From positions 1-13,948 of the forward strand of contig JALVKT010000074.1 of the NCBI GenBank assembly GCA_027027675.1: a stretch of DNA of 13,948 nucleotides, in the 5' to 3' direction. The position numbers and the translations under genes were made by a program. The notes under the pieces were generated by a model. The model had not been told where the DNA came from. It did no database searches and worked only from the letters and a program-made list of their open reading frames with translations. The DNA is from Thermofilaceae archaeon. Its GTDB lineage: Archaea > Thermoproteota > Thermoprotei > Thermofilales > Thermofilaceae. Shown here one piece after another: positions 1-6,502 of this stretch (the stretch's first letter is position 1; each line of letters opens with the position of its first letter).

Positions 1-110
1 TGGGGGTCTATGCTTGCCAGGAAGAGCCAGGTAACCGGTATTCCCCAGAAAACTGTGATGAGCGCGTAGAGAAGGTAGATGGCGGCCGCCTTGACGATTT
101 TCTTCTCCAT
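1..110 (-). CDS. Carbohydrate ABC transporter permease, MalG-like (N-terminal fragment)
   Basis: This is the first 36 or so codons of a second importer permease; the rest lies beyond base 1. The visible protein starts MEKKIVKAAAIYLLYALI and continues through one hydrophobic helix to about residue 31, then SIDP. A short positively charged start, one helix and a loop ending in (S/F)xxP is the usual start of MalG-type (BPD_transp_1) permeases. The ATG lies one base after the stop codon of the MalF-like gene, with a GGTGG ribosome-binding site inside that gene's last codons, so the two are translationally coupled. By family knowledge it would pair with the MalF-like subunit in the membrane to form the sugar channel. 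The ATPase subunit is not in the window. The assignment rests on context as much as on sequence because the EAA loop is not visible. Confidence 0.8.
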   Translation of the reverse strand, partial: MEKKIVKAAAIYLLYALITVFWGIPVTWLFLASIDP

Positions 111-111
111 T

Positions 112-990
112 TTATCCACCGCGTTTTGTGAACTTTATGTAGGCGACGCCGAGCGCGATGTTCACGAGCATGAGGAACACGCTTATCGCGCTTCCATAGC
201 CAATCTCATAGTTCTGGAAGGCCCTGTGGTACGCGTAGAGCGCCAGCACTTCCGTCGCGAAGCCTGGCCCGCCGTTGGTTAGCGTCAATATTATTATGAA
301 GACGCCGAAGGTGCTCATGGTTATGCTGAGGAGGTCTATCACTATGATCTCCTTGAGGAGTGGGAGCGTGACGTACCTCAGGGTTTGAAGGCCGGAGGCG
401 CCGTCTATCCTTGCGGCGTCGTAGATCTCGGGCGGCACTGTTTCGAGGCCTGAGAGGAAGAGTATCATCGTGAACGCTGTTCCCCTCCATATGTTCGCTA
501 TGATCACGCTGGGCATTGCCAGCTCCTTGCTTAGCCAGCTCACAGGCCTTAGCCCTGCGAGTTTTAGGAGCGTGTTTAACGTGCCGTAGTAGTAGTCGTA
601 CATGGCGACCCATATGAAGCCTGCGAGTAGCGCCGGGACAACCCATCCCACGAGCACCGTTGAGTATACGAGGGTTCCGCCTCGGAGGCCTATACGCTCA
701 GAGTAGTGTAGGAGGAGCGCTATCCCCAGGCCTATGAGGAACTGCCCGAGGTATGCGGAGCCCACAACGAACACGACGCTGTTATAGAAGGACTGTAGGA
801 AGAGGGGGTCCCGCAGCATCCGGGCATAGTTTTCTAGGCCTATAAACTTGGGGTGTCTCGCCGAGGGCCCGAGCAGGGCGTAGTCGGTGAAGCTGATGTA
901 TACCGCCCAGAGGGCGGGGCCGAGAAAGAATATCCCGATGACGATGAGGGCGGGTAAAAGCGCGAGCACCAGTTCTAGCTGCCTGCGCAC
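112..990 (-). CDS. Carbohydrate ABC transporter permease, MalF/UgpA-like
   Basis: This is an inner subunit of a binding-protein-dependent sugar importer (BPD_transp_1, CUT1 type). The 292-residue length is normal. About six hydrophobic helices are visible, at roughly residues 8-30, 70-94, 106-130, 160-180, 216-238 and 264-284. The cytoplasmic EAA loop that docks on the ATPase is clear at about residues 187-213: PEIYDAARIDGASG, then LPLLKE. The GTG start is chosen because AGGTGA lies six bases upstream of it. The gene follows the solute-binding-protein gene after 33 bases and is directly followed by the MalG-like permease, so the three form an operon. The short gap before it holds a hairpin that includes its ribosome-binding site (see separate entry). 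The substrate cannot be read from sequence; a mono- or oligosaccharide is likely. Confidence 0.93.
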   Translation of the reverse strand: MRRQLELVLALLPALIVIGIFFLGPALWAVYISFTDYALLGPSARHPKFIGLENYARMLRDPLFLQSFYNSVVFVVGSAYLGQFLIGLGIALLLHYSERIGLRGGTLVYSTVLVGWVVPALLAGFIWVAMYDYYYGTLNTLLKLAGLRPVSWLSKELAMPSVIIANIWRGTAFTMILFLSGLETVPPEIYDAARIDGASGLQTLRYVTLPLLKEIIVIDLLSITMSTFGVFIIILTLTNGGPGFATEVLALYAYHRAFQNYEIGYGSAISVFLMLVNIALGVAYIKFTKRGG

Positions 991-996
991 AAACTA

Positions 997-1012
997 TCAC
1001 CTAAAAAGGTGA
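997..1012 (-). promoter_or_regulatory. Stem-loop covering the ribosome-binding site of the MalF-like permease
   Basis: In the gap between the binding-protein gene and the permease gene the mRNA reads TCACCT-TTTT-AGGTGA, a perfect 6-bp stem with a 4-base loop. The 3' arm, AGGTGA, is the only good Shine-Dalgarno sequence for the permease GTG, six bases further on. The 5' arm copies the anti-Shine-Dalgarno end of 16S rRNA. Two runs of five U (1014-1018 and 1003-1007) follow the binding-protein stop codon; oligo-U tracts are a known archaeal termination signal. Seen: the dyad, the tracts and their position. Inferred: lowered permease expression relative to the binding protein. A 6-bp stem may be weak at high growth temperature. 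Confidence 0.55.
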
Positions 1013-1023
1013 GAAAAAGTCTA

Positions 1024-2385
1024 TTATCCCTTTACGGGGAGGGTTTTGATCTTGTCGGGGCCTACAATGTACTTCATCAGGTCCGCGAAGTCGTTCATCG
1101 CCTGCTCGGGGCTCTTCTCCCCCGTGACCACCCACTCCGTCATAGTGTTTATCGCCTCCTTAACCTTGCCCCAGTCTGGGTCGTTCGGCAGGAAGCACGC
1201 CCACTGGAGCGTCTTAGTCGCGTCTACGAGGTACTTGTTTGCCTGGTAGTCGGGGTGGTTTACCGCGTCCTTTCTCGGGCTTGGGTGGGGGTCTTCCAGG
1301 TTGAAGTGGACGTTGTAGTCAAGCTTTGAGATTATCTTTATGAACTCGAACGCTATCTCCGGGTGCTTTGACTGGCTCGTGACGGCCCATACCATGCCGA
1401 GGCCGCCCACCGCCGCATAGCCGCCGCGCTCGCCCGGCATGGGTGTGTAGCCCATTACCTTGTAGACGTACTCCTTGCCCTTGCTCTTTATCCATCCTCC
1501 AGGTACCCAGGCCCCCTCCACTAGGATGCTTATCCCGCCCTCTATGAACCTGTTCCTCATAGCGGTCCAGGGCTTAGGCGTGGTGAGTATCTGCGGGTCG
1601 ACGAGCTTCTCGTCAACGTATATTCTCTTGTAGAATCGGAGGACGTCCAGTATGGCCTGGCTCTTTACGATCCACTTCCCCTCTTCGGGGTCGTATATTT
1701 TTCCGCCGGCACCGCAGAGTAGCATCATGAAGCCGGTGTCGCTCGTCGCACCCTTCCCCTGTCTGCCGGCGTAGATGACGAGCGGGTACTCTGTGACTCC
1801 CTTGGATTTAAGGGTCTTGGCCGCCGCTACAATGTCGTCCCAGTTTTTCGGGCTCCACGGCACGGGGAGGCCTGCTGCCCTAAAGTGGTCTTTCCTGTAG
1901 AACATGAACCTCGTGTCCAGCGCCATGGGCACGGAGTATACATGGCCCTTGTACTTGGTGGCCTCGCGGACGGACTCGAAGAAGTTGTTCCAGTCCGGCC
2001 AGTTGTTCACGTAGTCGTCCAGCGGTACTATGAAGCCGGCGGAGGCGAGCTGGGGTATGCGGTCCCCCGGCACGTGTATGACGTCGGGCCCCTCGCCGCT
2101 CGCTAGCGCTAGGACGAGCTTGTCGAAGAACTGGCCTGGAGGCATCTTAAACCTTTTCACTTCTACCTCTATGTCGGGGTACTTCTTCCTTAGCTCCTGT
2201 GCGGCCTTGTCGACGTACTTGGGCTTTATTCCCAGCTCGTCGGGATACCAGATTACTATCTTTGTCTTTTCAGCCTGTGCGGGTGGGGCCTGCTGGGCTT
2301 TTGTATAGAAGTATGCCGCCGCGGCCACTGCTATGATTGCTACGATTATGAGTCCCGCAATGAGAAGCCTATTGTTTGCGGGCAT
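1024..2385 (-). CDS. Extracellular sugar-binding protein of an ABC importer (family 1 solute-binding protein)
   Basis: This protein captures the substrate outside the cell and delivers it to the permeases encoded just downstream. It has 453 residues. Residues 6-27 are a hydrophobic segment, followed by a Q/A/P-rich spacer (QQAPPAQAEK, 31-40) and then the folded domain from about residue 41. Family 1 hallmarks are visible: EGPDVIHVPGDRIPQLASAG near 98-117 followed by PLDDYV, and GGKIYDPEEGKW near 227-238. No lipobox cysteine is present, and the only two cysteines (about C224 and C397) lie deep in the fold. The N-terminal segment is therefore probably an uncleaved anchor or a Sec-type signal, not a lipoprotein signal. 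The ATG is about 10 bases from the predicted transcription start, giving a nearly leaderless message. First gene of the importer operon, divergent from the TrmB-type regulator. Sugar specificity is not evident. Confidence 0.92.
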   Translation of the reverse strand: MPANNRLLIAGLIIVAIIAVAAAAYFYTKAQQAPPAQAEKTKIVIWYPDELGIKPKYVDKAAQELRKKYPDIEVEVKRFKMPPGQFFDKLVLALASGEGPDVIHVPGDRIPQLASAGFIVPLDDYVNNWPDWNNFFESVREATKYKGHVYSVPMALDTRFMFYRKDHFRAAGLPVPWSPKNWDDIVAAAKTLKSKGVTEYPLVIYAGRQGKGATSDTGFMMLLCGAGGKIYDPEEGKWIVKSQAILDVLRFYKRIYVDEKLVDPQILTTPKPWTAMRNRFIEGGISILVEGAWVPGGWIKSKGKEYVYKVMGYTPMPGERGGYAAVGGLGMVWAVTSQSKHPEIAFEFIKIISKLDYNVHFNLEDPHPSPRKDAVNHPDYQANKYLVDATKTLQWACFLPNDPDWGKVKEAINTMTEWVVTGEKSPEQAMNDFADLMKYIVGPDKIKTLPVKG

Positions 2386-2410
2386 TTTTTCATCAGTAAA
2401 AAAATTACAT

Positions 2411-2437
2411 AGTATTACTTAAATATCTTTCTATAAG
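2411..2437. promoter_or_regulatory. Divergent promoter and probable TrmB operator between the sugar importer and its regulator
   Basis: This short AT-rich stretch sits between the two divergent genes. TACTTAAATATC (2416-2427) reads as a TATA box on both strands: CTTAAATA towards the regulator and GATATTTAAG, with GAAAGA before it as a BRE, towards the importer. From the minus-strand box the expected start is near 2394-2396, just before the binding-protein ATG. A second plus-strand candidate, CTATAAGA (2431-2438), would start the regulator message near 2460. AGTATTACT (2411-2419) is a small dyad overlapping the core box. TrmB-family proteins bind dyads at such promoters, so this is the natural operator site. 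The boxes are seen; their use is inferred. Confidence 0.6.
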
Positions 2438-2480
2438 AGGAGTTGTGGGTAAACGTAACGAATGTATTTCGCCGCTTAGT

Positions 2481-2491
2481 GGTGGAGGAGG
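2481..2491 (+). promoter_or_regulatory. Ribosome-binding site deciding the start of the TrmB-type regulator
   Basis: GGTGGAGGAGG lies directly before an in-frame TTG at 2493. If translation began at the upstream GTG (2445), this purine run would be read as a four-glycine stretch in an otherwise unconserved-looking 16-residue leader. The TATA boxes also place the transcription start at or after the GTG. The TTG is therefore preferred, although GAGGAG just before the GTG keeps that start possible. Confidence 0.55.
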
Positions 2492-2492
2492 G

Positions 2493-3539
2493 TTGACCGG
2501 TACGGGCAAGAGGAACCTACGGGAAACGCTGAGGAAGGCGCTGGAGGAGCTGGGGTACTCGGAGAAAGAGATCATCGTATACCTGGAGCTTACACGCTCG
2601 GGGAGGGGGTCTCCCCAGGAGATAGCTGAGAGGACAGGCTTGTCCCCCGCTTTTGTGTATAAAACCCTGAGAAAGTTGATGGAGGATGGATTGGTGCTTA
2701 GAATCGGGGATAGGCCTCAACTTTACGAGATAATAGACCCTAAGGAGTCTTTAGCGGGCGCCTTGAGGAGGAGAGCGCTCAGGTTGGAGGAGCTTTCAAG
2801 CATGATTCCCAGCATAAAGTCCCTGCTCGAGAAGGAGCTCGTGCCCGGCGAAAGGGTCGGAGTCGGGATTTACAGGGCTGCAGACATCGTCGAGAACGTT
2901 TCAAGGCTGCTCAAGAACGCTAAGGATCACGTGCTTCTCTCCCTGGACTCGGGGTATCTGGAGCAGGTGAAGAGGCAGCTTAAAAGCACGTTTGCGAGGG
3001 GCCTCGTGATGGACATCGTCCAGTATGGCGAGGGAAGTTTTAGCCTGGGCGAGGAGGGGGCCGGTTTTTGGGAGGTGAGGAGGAGGCCTGTGCCGAGCCT
3101 TAATCTCGCGATAGCGGATAGGGATCTTGGCATAGCGTTTAACCCGAGGTATCGCTACGCGCTTGTAATAGAGGATCCTCTCCTGATAGACACGCTTTCG
3201 ATGACCTTTTATCACATCTTGTGGAAGCCCTCCTACAGGGTTGCCGTGAAGAAGCCGCCGAGAAGTACAACGTTGATTGTAAGGTATCTCTTTAGGGCGG
3301 CTGAGCTTGTAAGGCTTTTCTCCGCGGAGAGGGAGGTTGAGGTTATAGTGGAGGGCTATGATAAGAGGGGCCGTTTTGTCAGGGTTCGGGGTAAGCCGTT
3401 AGAAGTGTTTTCTAATAGCAACAACGTGGTGTACTATTTGCGCGTTAAGACTGACGGGGGAGACGTGATTACGGTCGGTGACCGGGGGGCTGTTAGGGAA
3501 GACGTGGCTACTGAGAAGATCTATATCGTTGTAAAATAG
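2493..3539 (+). CDS. TrmB-family sugar-sensing transcriptional regulator
   Basis: This is a DNA-binding repressor or activator that responds to sugar. From the TTG start it has 348 residues, about the size of Thermococcales TrmB. The N-terminal winged helix (about residues 14-85) has the family pattern LEELGYSEKEIIVYLEL, then the recognition helix region SPQEIAERTGLSPAFVYKTL and the wing. A short helix (about 87-115) probably mediates dimerisation. The remainder matches the layout of the TrmB effector domain: a PLD-like alpha/beta core (GVGIYRAADIVENVSRLL) and a beta-rich C-terminal sugar-binding part ending in EKIYIVVK. It is divergent from a sugar ABC importer, the usual arrangement for TrmB and its target, so autoregulation and control of the importer are likely. 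An upstream GTG at 2445 would add 16 residues. It converges on the AEP gene with only 9 bases between the stops. Confidence 0.9.
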   Translation: MTGTGKRNLRETLRKALEELGYSEKEIIVYLELTRSGRGSPQEIAERTGLSPAFVYKTLRKLMEDGLVLRIGDRPQLYEIIDPKESLAGALRRRALRLEELSSMIPSIKSLLEKELVPGERVGVGIYRAADIVENVSRLLKNAKDHVLLSLDSGYLEQVKRQLKSTFARGLVMDIVQYGEGSFSLGEEGAGFWEVRRRPVPSLNLAIADRDLGIAFNPRYRYALVIEDPLLIDTLSMTFYHILWKPSYRVAVKKPPRSTTLIVRYLFRAAELVRLFSAEREVEVIVEGYDKRGRFVRVRGKPLEVFSNSNNVVYYLRVKTDGGDVITVGDRGAVREDVATEKIYIVVK

Positions 3540-3548
3540 GCGTTACGC

Positions 3549-4760
3549 TTACAAGAAGTCTTCCAGGCCTTTCCTGGGCCGCTGTCTCCCCTGCCTGGGG
3601 GGCTTTAGGAGCGCCCTAAGCTGTGTGGGTTCCAGCTCTTTTACGAGGCTGATGGCCTTTTTCACTGTGGGGTAGAGGCTTCGCGTCGCCGGGTTGAGGC
3701 GTGTGTTCTCGGCCAACGCGTGGAGGAGGGAGAGGGTGTGGGGGCGTGGGTCGAGGGCTAGGGCGTAGCGGCTGAGTATCGTTGAGAGCTGCTCGACCAC
3801 GTCGTCGGGAGTCTTGGGTGGGCGCGCCGATGGAGGGGGTGGCTCGGGATTTAATGGTATGTCCAGTTCTTCCGGCGTGGGGGCGGCGTGGGTCGCTGCT
3901 GCCTCTACGTGGGCTTCTACGCGCCGCGGCGTGGCGGGCTGTGCTTGGGGGCCGGGGTAGCCGCCTACGGCTCTAAGGGCTTTTAGGGCTAGCTTGTCTG
4001 CCTCGCCGGGCGTGTAGGTGTGCCATTTCTCGTTGTAGCGGGGGTTTAGCGGGTCTGTCCAGTGGGGGGTGAAGCTTGGGATGTCGTCTGGCTTGAGGGG
4101 TACGCACGCCTTGTCGAGGGTTCGGTGGAGGCTTAGGGGGGCCGTGAAGACGCGCTGGGGGTCTATGAGGTTTTCAACCTTTATGGGGGCTCCGCCCGCC
4201 GCCTCCACTATTCTCTTCCTGGCACGTTGGAGGACGTAGTCAACGATGCTGTATGCGACGTCTAGGGGCGTGTACTTCCCGTAGATCTGGGGTGAGACCG
4301 CCTTCTCGTTTACGTGGACGTGCATGCCCCGGCCGCTCCACTTGAGCCACACGCTGTCGGATACGCCCAGGTCGGCCAGCGCCTCCACTATGGCCTTTGC
4401 GACCGAGAGTGTTTCCCGCCAGTGCTGGGGCTGGGAGTCTATGTCCCAGGTGGGCGTGTAGGCGGCCATGTTGCTTGGGGCGAGGTCTTCCCTGGAGGTG
4501 ATCCTGGCGAATACTGCCGCGGTGCCGTAGATGGCGCGTGGCGTGCAGAAGCCTAGGCTTTTTATGAGTGCCTCGAGCTGCTGCGGCGTCGAGGCTGATA
4601 GGGGTTTTCCGCGGCGGTACCTTATCAGCATGGGGCGGCCGTCTCTGAGCCTTTTCTGGCAGTGTACGGCTATCCACCGGCCGGCGAGGTAGCGGGTGGC
4701 TTCGCGGAGAACGCGGGGTTGGCTGTAGTACTGGAGTGGGTCTATCATTTGGCGTGTCAC
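3549..4760 (-). CDS. Archaeo-eukaryotic primase (AEP) superfamily protein, solo PriS-like domain with C-terminal helical extension
   Basis: The protein has 403 residues and three AEP motifs in order and at sensible spacing. The metal-binding DxD is in TPTWDIDSQ (D106, D108), the nucleotide-binding motif is WSGRGMHVHV (S142 to H149), and the third acidic motif is ENLIDPQRVFTAPLSLHR (D200), which resembles the PriS segment ending in RLPGSLH. I do not see the zinc-knuckle cysteines of replicative PriS (only C34, C72 and C219). After the catalytic domain comes a proline- and alanine-rich linker (about 270-318) and a helical domain (about 319-385), then a basic tail. By family knowledge such domains make RNA or DNA primers or extend DNA. 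It is probably a paralog of the replicative primase, but no partner PriL is next to it. GTG is taken as start; ATG at codon 5 is possible. It lies 25 bases after a surface-protein gene. Confidence 0.72.
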   Translation of the reverse strand: MTRQMIDPLQYYSQPRVLREATRYLAGRWIAVHCQKRLRDGRPMLIRYRRGKPLSASTPQQLEALIKSLGFCTPRAIYGTAAVFARITSREDLAPSNMAAYTPTWDIDSQPQHWRETLSVAKAIVEALADLGVSDSVWLKWSGRGMHVHVNEKAVSPQIYGKYTPLDVAYSIVDYVLQRARKRIVEAAGGAPIKVENLIDPQRVFTAPLSLHRTLDKACVPLKPDDIPSFTPHWTDPLNPRYNEKWHTYTPGEADKLALKALRAVGGYPGPQAQPATPRRVEAHVEAAATHAAPTPEELDIPLNPEPPPPSARPPKTPDDVVEQLSTILSRYALALDPRPHTLSLLHALAENTRLNPATRSLYPTVKKAISLVKELEPTQLRALLKPPRQGRQRPRKGLEDFL

Positions 4761-4763
4761 GCC
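4751..4763. repeat. 13-bp palindrome at the start of the AEP gene
   Basis: GGCGTG-T-CACGCC is a perfect dyad that contains the GTG start codon (4758-4760). As RNA it can form a GGCG/CGCC stem with a five-base loop. If the true start is the ATG at codon 5 (4746-4748), the hairpin would lie in the leader just before it. No Shine-Dalgarno sequence is seen in front of either start, so this dyad could be an operator or a translation element. Chance occurrence cannot be excluded. Confidence 0.4.
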
Positions 4764-4772
4764 GGCGCGGGT

Positions 4773-4785
4773 AAAAAGGGTTTTT
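4773..4785 (-). terminator. Possible oligo-U terminator after the surface-protein gene
   Basis: Directly after the stop codon of the 528-residue protein, the minus-strand message reads AAAAACCCTTTTT, a small A5/U5 dyad ending in five U. Archaeal RNA polymerase can terminate at U tracts after a gene, so this may separate the surface-protein transcript from the AEP gene, which starts 12 bases later. The stem is A-U only and would be weak; the U run is the more credible signal. Confidence 0.35.
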
Positions 4786-6372
4786 CTAGTATTCTAGCAG
4801 GCGTATGAGGCCTGCGAGCTGGGTCGCCTTCTCCTCTATCTCCCTCTCTATCTCCTCGACCTGCTTTGTGTACTCGGCCTTGTCTATCCTGCCCGCCTTG
4901 AAGGATTTTTCTACGCGTTCGAGCCTGTTGAAGAGGCTCCGCAGCTCCCGTGTGAGACGGTCCATCTCGGTTATGAGGCGCTGGCCGGGCTCGCCGAGCG
5001 TTGATGCGACGCTCTTTATGCGGGAAGCGTACCGCTGGTCGCGGTTGAGCGCTTCACGTATGGCCCGTATCATCTTCGTGGTGCCCACCTTTTTGTCACG
5101 CATGTCCCTGAGCCTCCCGACCAGCGTGCGGTAGAGCTCCTCCCTCCTGGCCAGGAGCTCCTCTATCTCGCTCATCTTTTCCTCCTCAACGTTTCTGAGC
5201 GCCTGCTGCGCAGGCCCTCTGCGGCTGGCGTAGTACGCGTAGCCTCCGGTGAGGGCTATCAGGGCCGCCACTAAGACTATGAGGGGCCATGGGATGTTCT
5301 GCCGCTCCTCTACGCGCGCCTGTACCTGTACGGGCTGGTAGTAGTTGTCGAGTACGAGAGGGCCGGGCTTGGGGAGGACGTAGCAGGTGTAGGGGCCGTC
5401 CCTATACGTCCTGAGGGGGCTCGGGGTTATGGATGCGGTGCCCTCCACGCAGACCTCGGCCGTGTAGTTTTCCACGTATACGCCGTAGCCAAGGTATGCG
5501 TCAAGGCTTCCCGTCTGGTTCGTGCGGAGGCGGAGCACTATCGAGGATTTCTGCCCGCGTTTCTGGGGCGCCGCTAGTAGGGAGATGAGTACTAGCTGTA
5601 GGTCGCCCCTCTTAGAGACTGTTATGTAGCGTCTGGGGTAGGGGCCAAGGTTTGCCTCGACTCCTAGCACCTTGTAGCTTGCCGGGAGCCTGAGGGCCAG
5701 CTTTTCGAGGGGGTAGTCGGTTATGAGCTTCACTGTGATGTTGTCCCTGTACTCGGCCCACCCCTTGTGTATGATTATCCTCCTGTGTAGGTTGGAGATC
5801 GACGCCATGATTATGAAGTACGTCTTTGTGCTGCCCTGCGCTACCATGCTTTTCCCGCCAGCCACTGTCTGGTTGGTGATAACCAGGGATGTCCCCTTGA
5901 CCTCGCCGTACGGCGTCTTCTTGTAGACGACCCTGCTGGCCCTGACCTCGAGTACGCCGTTGACCGTGGTGTTGTAGCCTATGGGGGAGAGGAGGAGGGG
6001 GAGCTTCAGGGTAACGTTTTCGCCCTGTATCTCGTAGATACCGCCGAAGAGCACGGTTATGTTGAAGCTGCTGGCCGGCGAGGGGAGGCTGAATACCAGC
6101 CTGTCGCCCTCGACCTTCCCCTTGACGTAGCCGTTCTCGGTGCGTATGAAGGCGGCAAGCACAGGGTTGGGTATGCCGGAGAGGTTGTAGGCGATGGTCG
6201 AGGCCGGCTTGTCCAGTTGCAGCCTCACGAGGAATGTTTCATAGTTCATCTCTATCCTTGCCTGGAACTGTTCCCGGGCCTGGGGCTGGTTTTTCGGGGC
6301 CGCCGGGGCCGTCGCGGCTAGGGCCGCGGCGAGTATGATTAGCACGAGTAGGGCTGCGACGTGTCTCCTCAA
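4786..6372 (-). CDS. Single-pass surface protein with sequon-rich ectodomain and cytoplasmic coiled coil; function unknown
   Basis: I do not recognise this 528-residue protein. Residues 1-25 are a Sec-type signal peptide (MRRHVAALLVLIILAAALAA, then an Ala-rich cleavage region). A beta-rich outer domain runs to about 360 and carries eight N-glycosylation sequons (N63, N104, N119, N134, N167, N211, N285, N302) and two cysteines (C308, C330) that could pair. One membrane helix (WPLIVLVAALIALTGGYAYY, about 362-381) is followed by SRRG, placing the C-terminus inside. Residues 393-528 are charged and helical, with heptad-like Glu/Arg/Leu patterning typical of a coiled coil, and have no sequon. The TTG start is supported by GAGGTG seven bases upstream. 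It sits before the AEP gene on the same strand and diverges from the methylthiotransferase gene. The shape suggests a sensor, S-layer-linked scaffold or cell-surface assembly factor, but nothing identifies which. Confidence 0.8.
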   Translation of the reverse strand: MRRHVAALLVLIILAAALAATAPAAPKNQPQAREQFQARIEMNYETFLVRLQLDKPASTIAYNLSGIPNPVLAAFIRTENGYVKGKVEGDRLVFSLPSPASSFNITVLFGGIYEIQGENVTLKLPLLLSPIGYNTTVNGVLEVRASRVVYKKTPYGEVKGTSLVITNQTVAGGKSMVAQGSTKTYFIIMASISNLHRRIIIHKGWAEYRDNITVKLITDYPLEKLALRLPASYKVLGVEANLGPYPRRYITVSKRGDLQLVLISLLAAPQKRGQKSSIVLRLRTNQTGSLDAYLGYGVYVENYTAEVCVEGTASITPSPLRTYRDGPYTCYVLPKPGPLVLDNYYQPVQVQARVEERQNIPWPLIVLVAALIALTGGYAYYASRRGPAQQALRNVEEEKMSEIEELLARREELYRTLVGRLRDMRDKKVGTTKMIRAIREALNRDQRYASRIKSVASTLGEPGQRLITEMDRLTRELRSLFNRLERVEKSFKAGRIDKAEYTKQVEEIEREIEEKATQLAGLIRLLEY

Positions 6373-6398
6373 ATCTAGGCACCTCTACCTATAATCTT

Positions 6399-6413
6399 GG
6401 TTTATGATTTAAC
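6399..6413 (-). promoter_or_regulatory. Candidate promoter of the surface-protein gene
   Basis: On the minus strand GTTAAATCATAAACC is the only AT-rich block before this gene and is preceded by GGAACC as a possible BRE. A start about 26 bases on would fall just before or at the GAGGTG ribosome-binding site (6380-6385). The fit is loose, so the exact box is uncertain. Apart from the two promoters, the 130-base gap (6373-6502) holds only a GC-rich near-palindrome at 6418-6433. Confidence 0.4.
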
Positions 6414-6465
6414 GGTTCCCCCGCGCGCCGGGGTTGACGCTTGTCTTCCAGGGTTTGGCGAGAGG

Positions 6466-6473
6466 TTTTTTAT
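6466..6473 (+). promoter_or_regulatory. Candidate TATA box of the methylthiotransferase gene
   Basis: TTTTTTAT, preceded by GAGAGG, is the only AT-rich box upstream of the ATG at 6503. A start 26-27 bases on would be near 6496, leaving a leader of about 6 bases. This agrees with the lack of a clear Shine-Dalgarno sequence at that ATG. Confidence 0.45.
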
Positions 6474-6502
6474 TCCGGAGGGATGGGGTTTAGCCGGGGC
6501 TA

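Noticed and set aside
2305..2368. Lipoprotein signal on the sugar-binding protein
   Set aside because: The hydrophobic segment contains no cysteine near its end; an anchor helix or an ordinary signal is more consistent.
3549..4760. LigD-type polymerase domain (NHEJ) identity for the AEP protein
   Set aside because: The motifs fit PriS-like SGRGxHVH and SLHR patterns better than the LigD-Pol ones, and no Ku or ligase gene is nearby.
6418..6433. GC-only near-palindrome CCCCCGCG/CGCCGGGG before the methylthiotransferase
   Set aside because: It has one mismatch, no spacing relation to either promoter, and such GC runs are common at this base composition.
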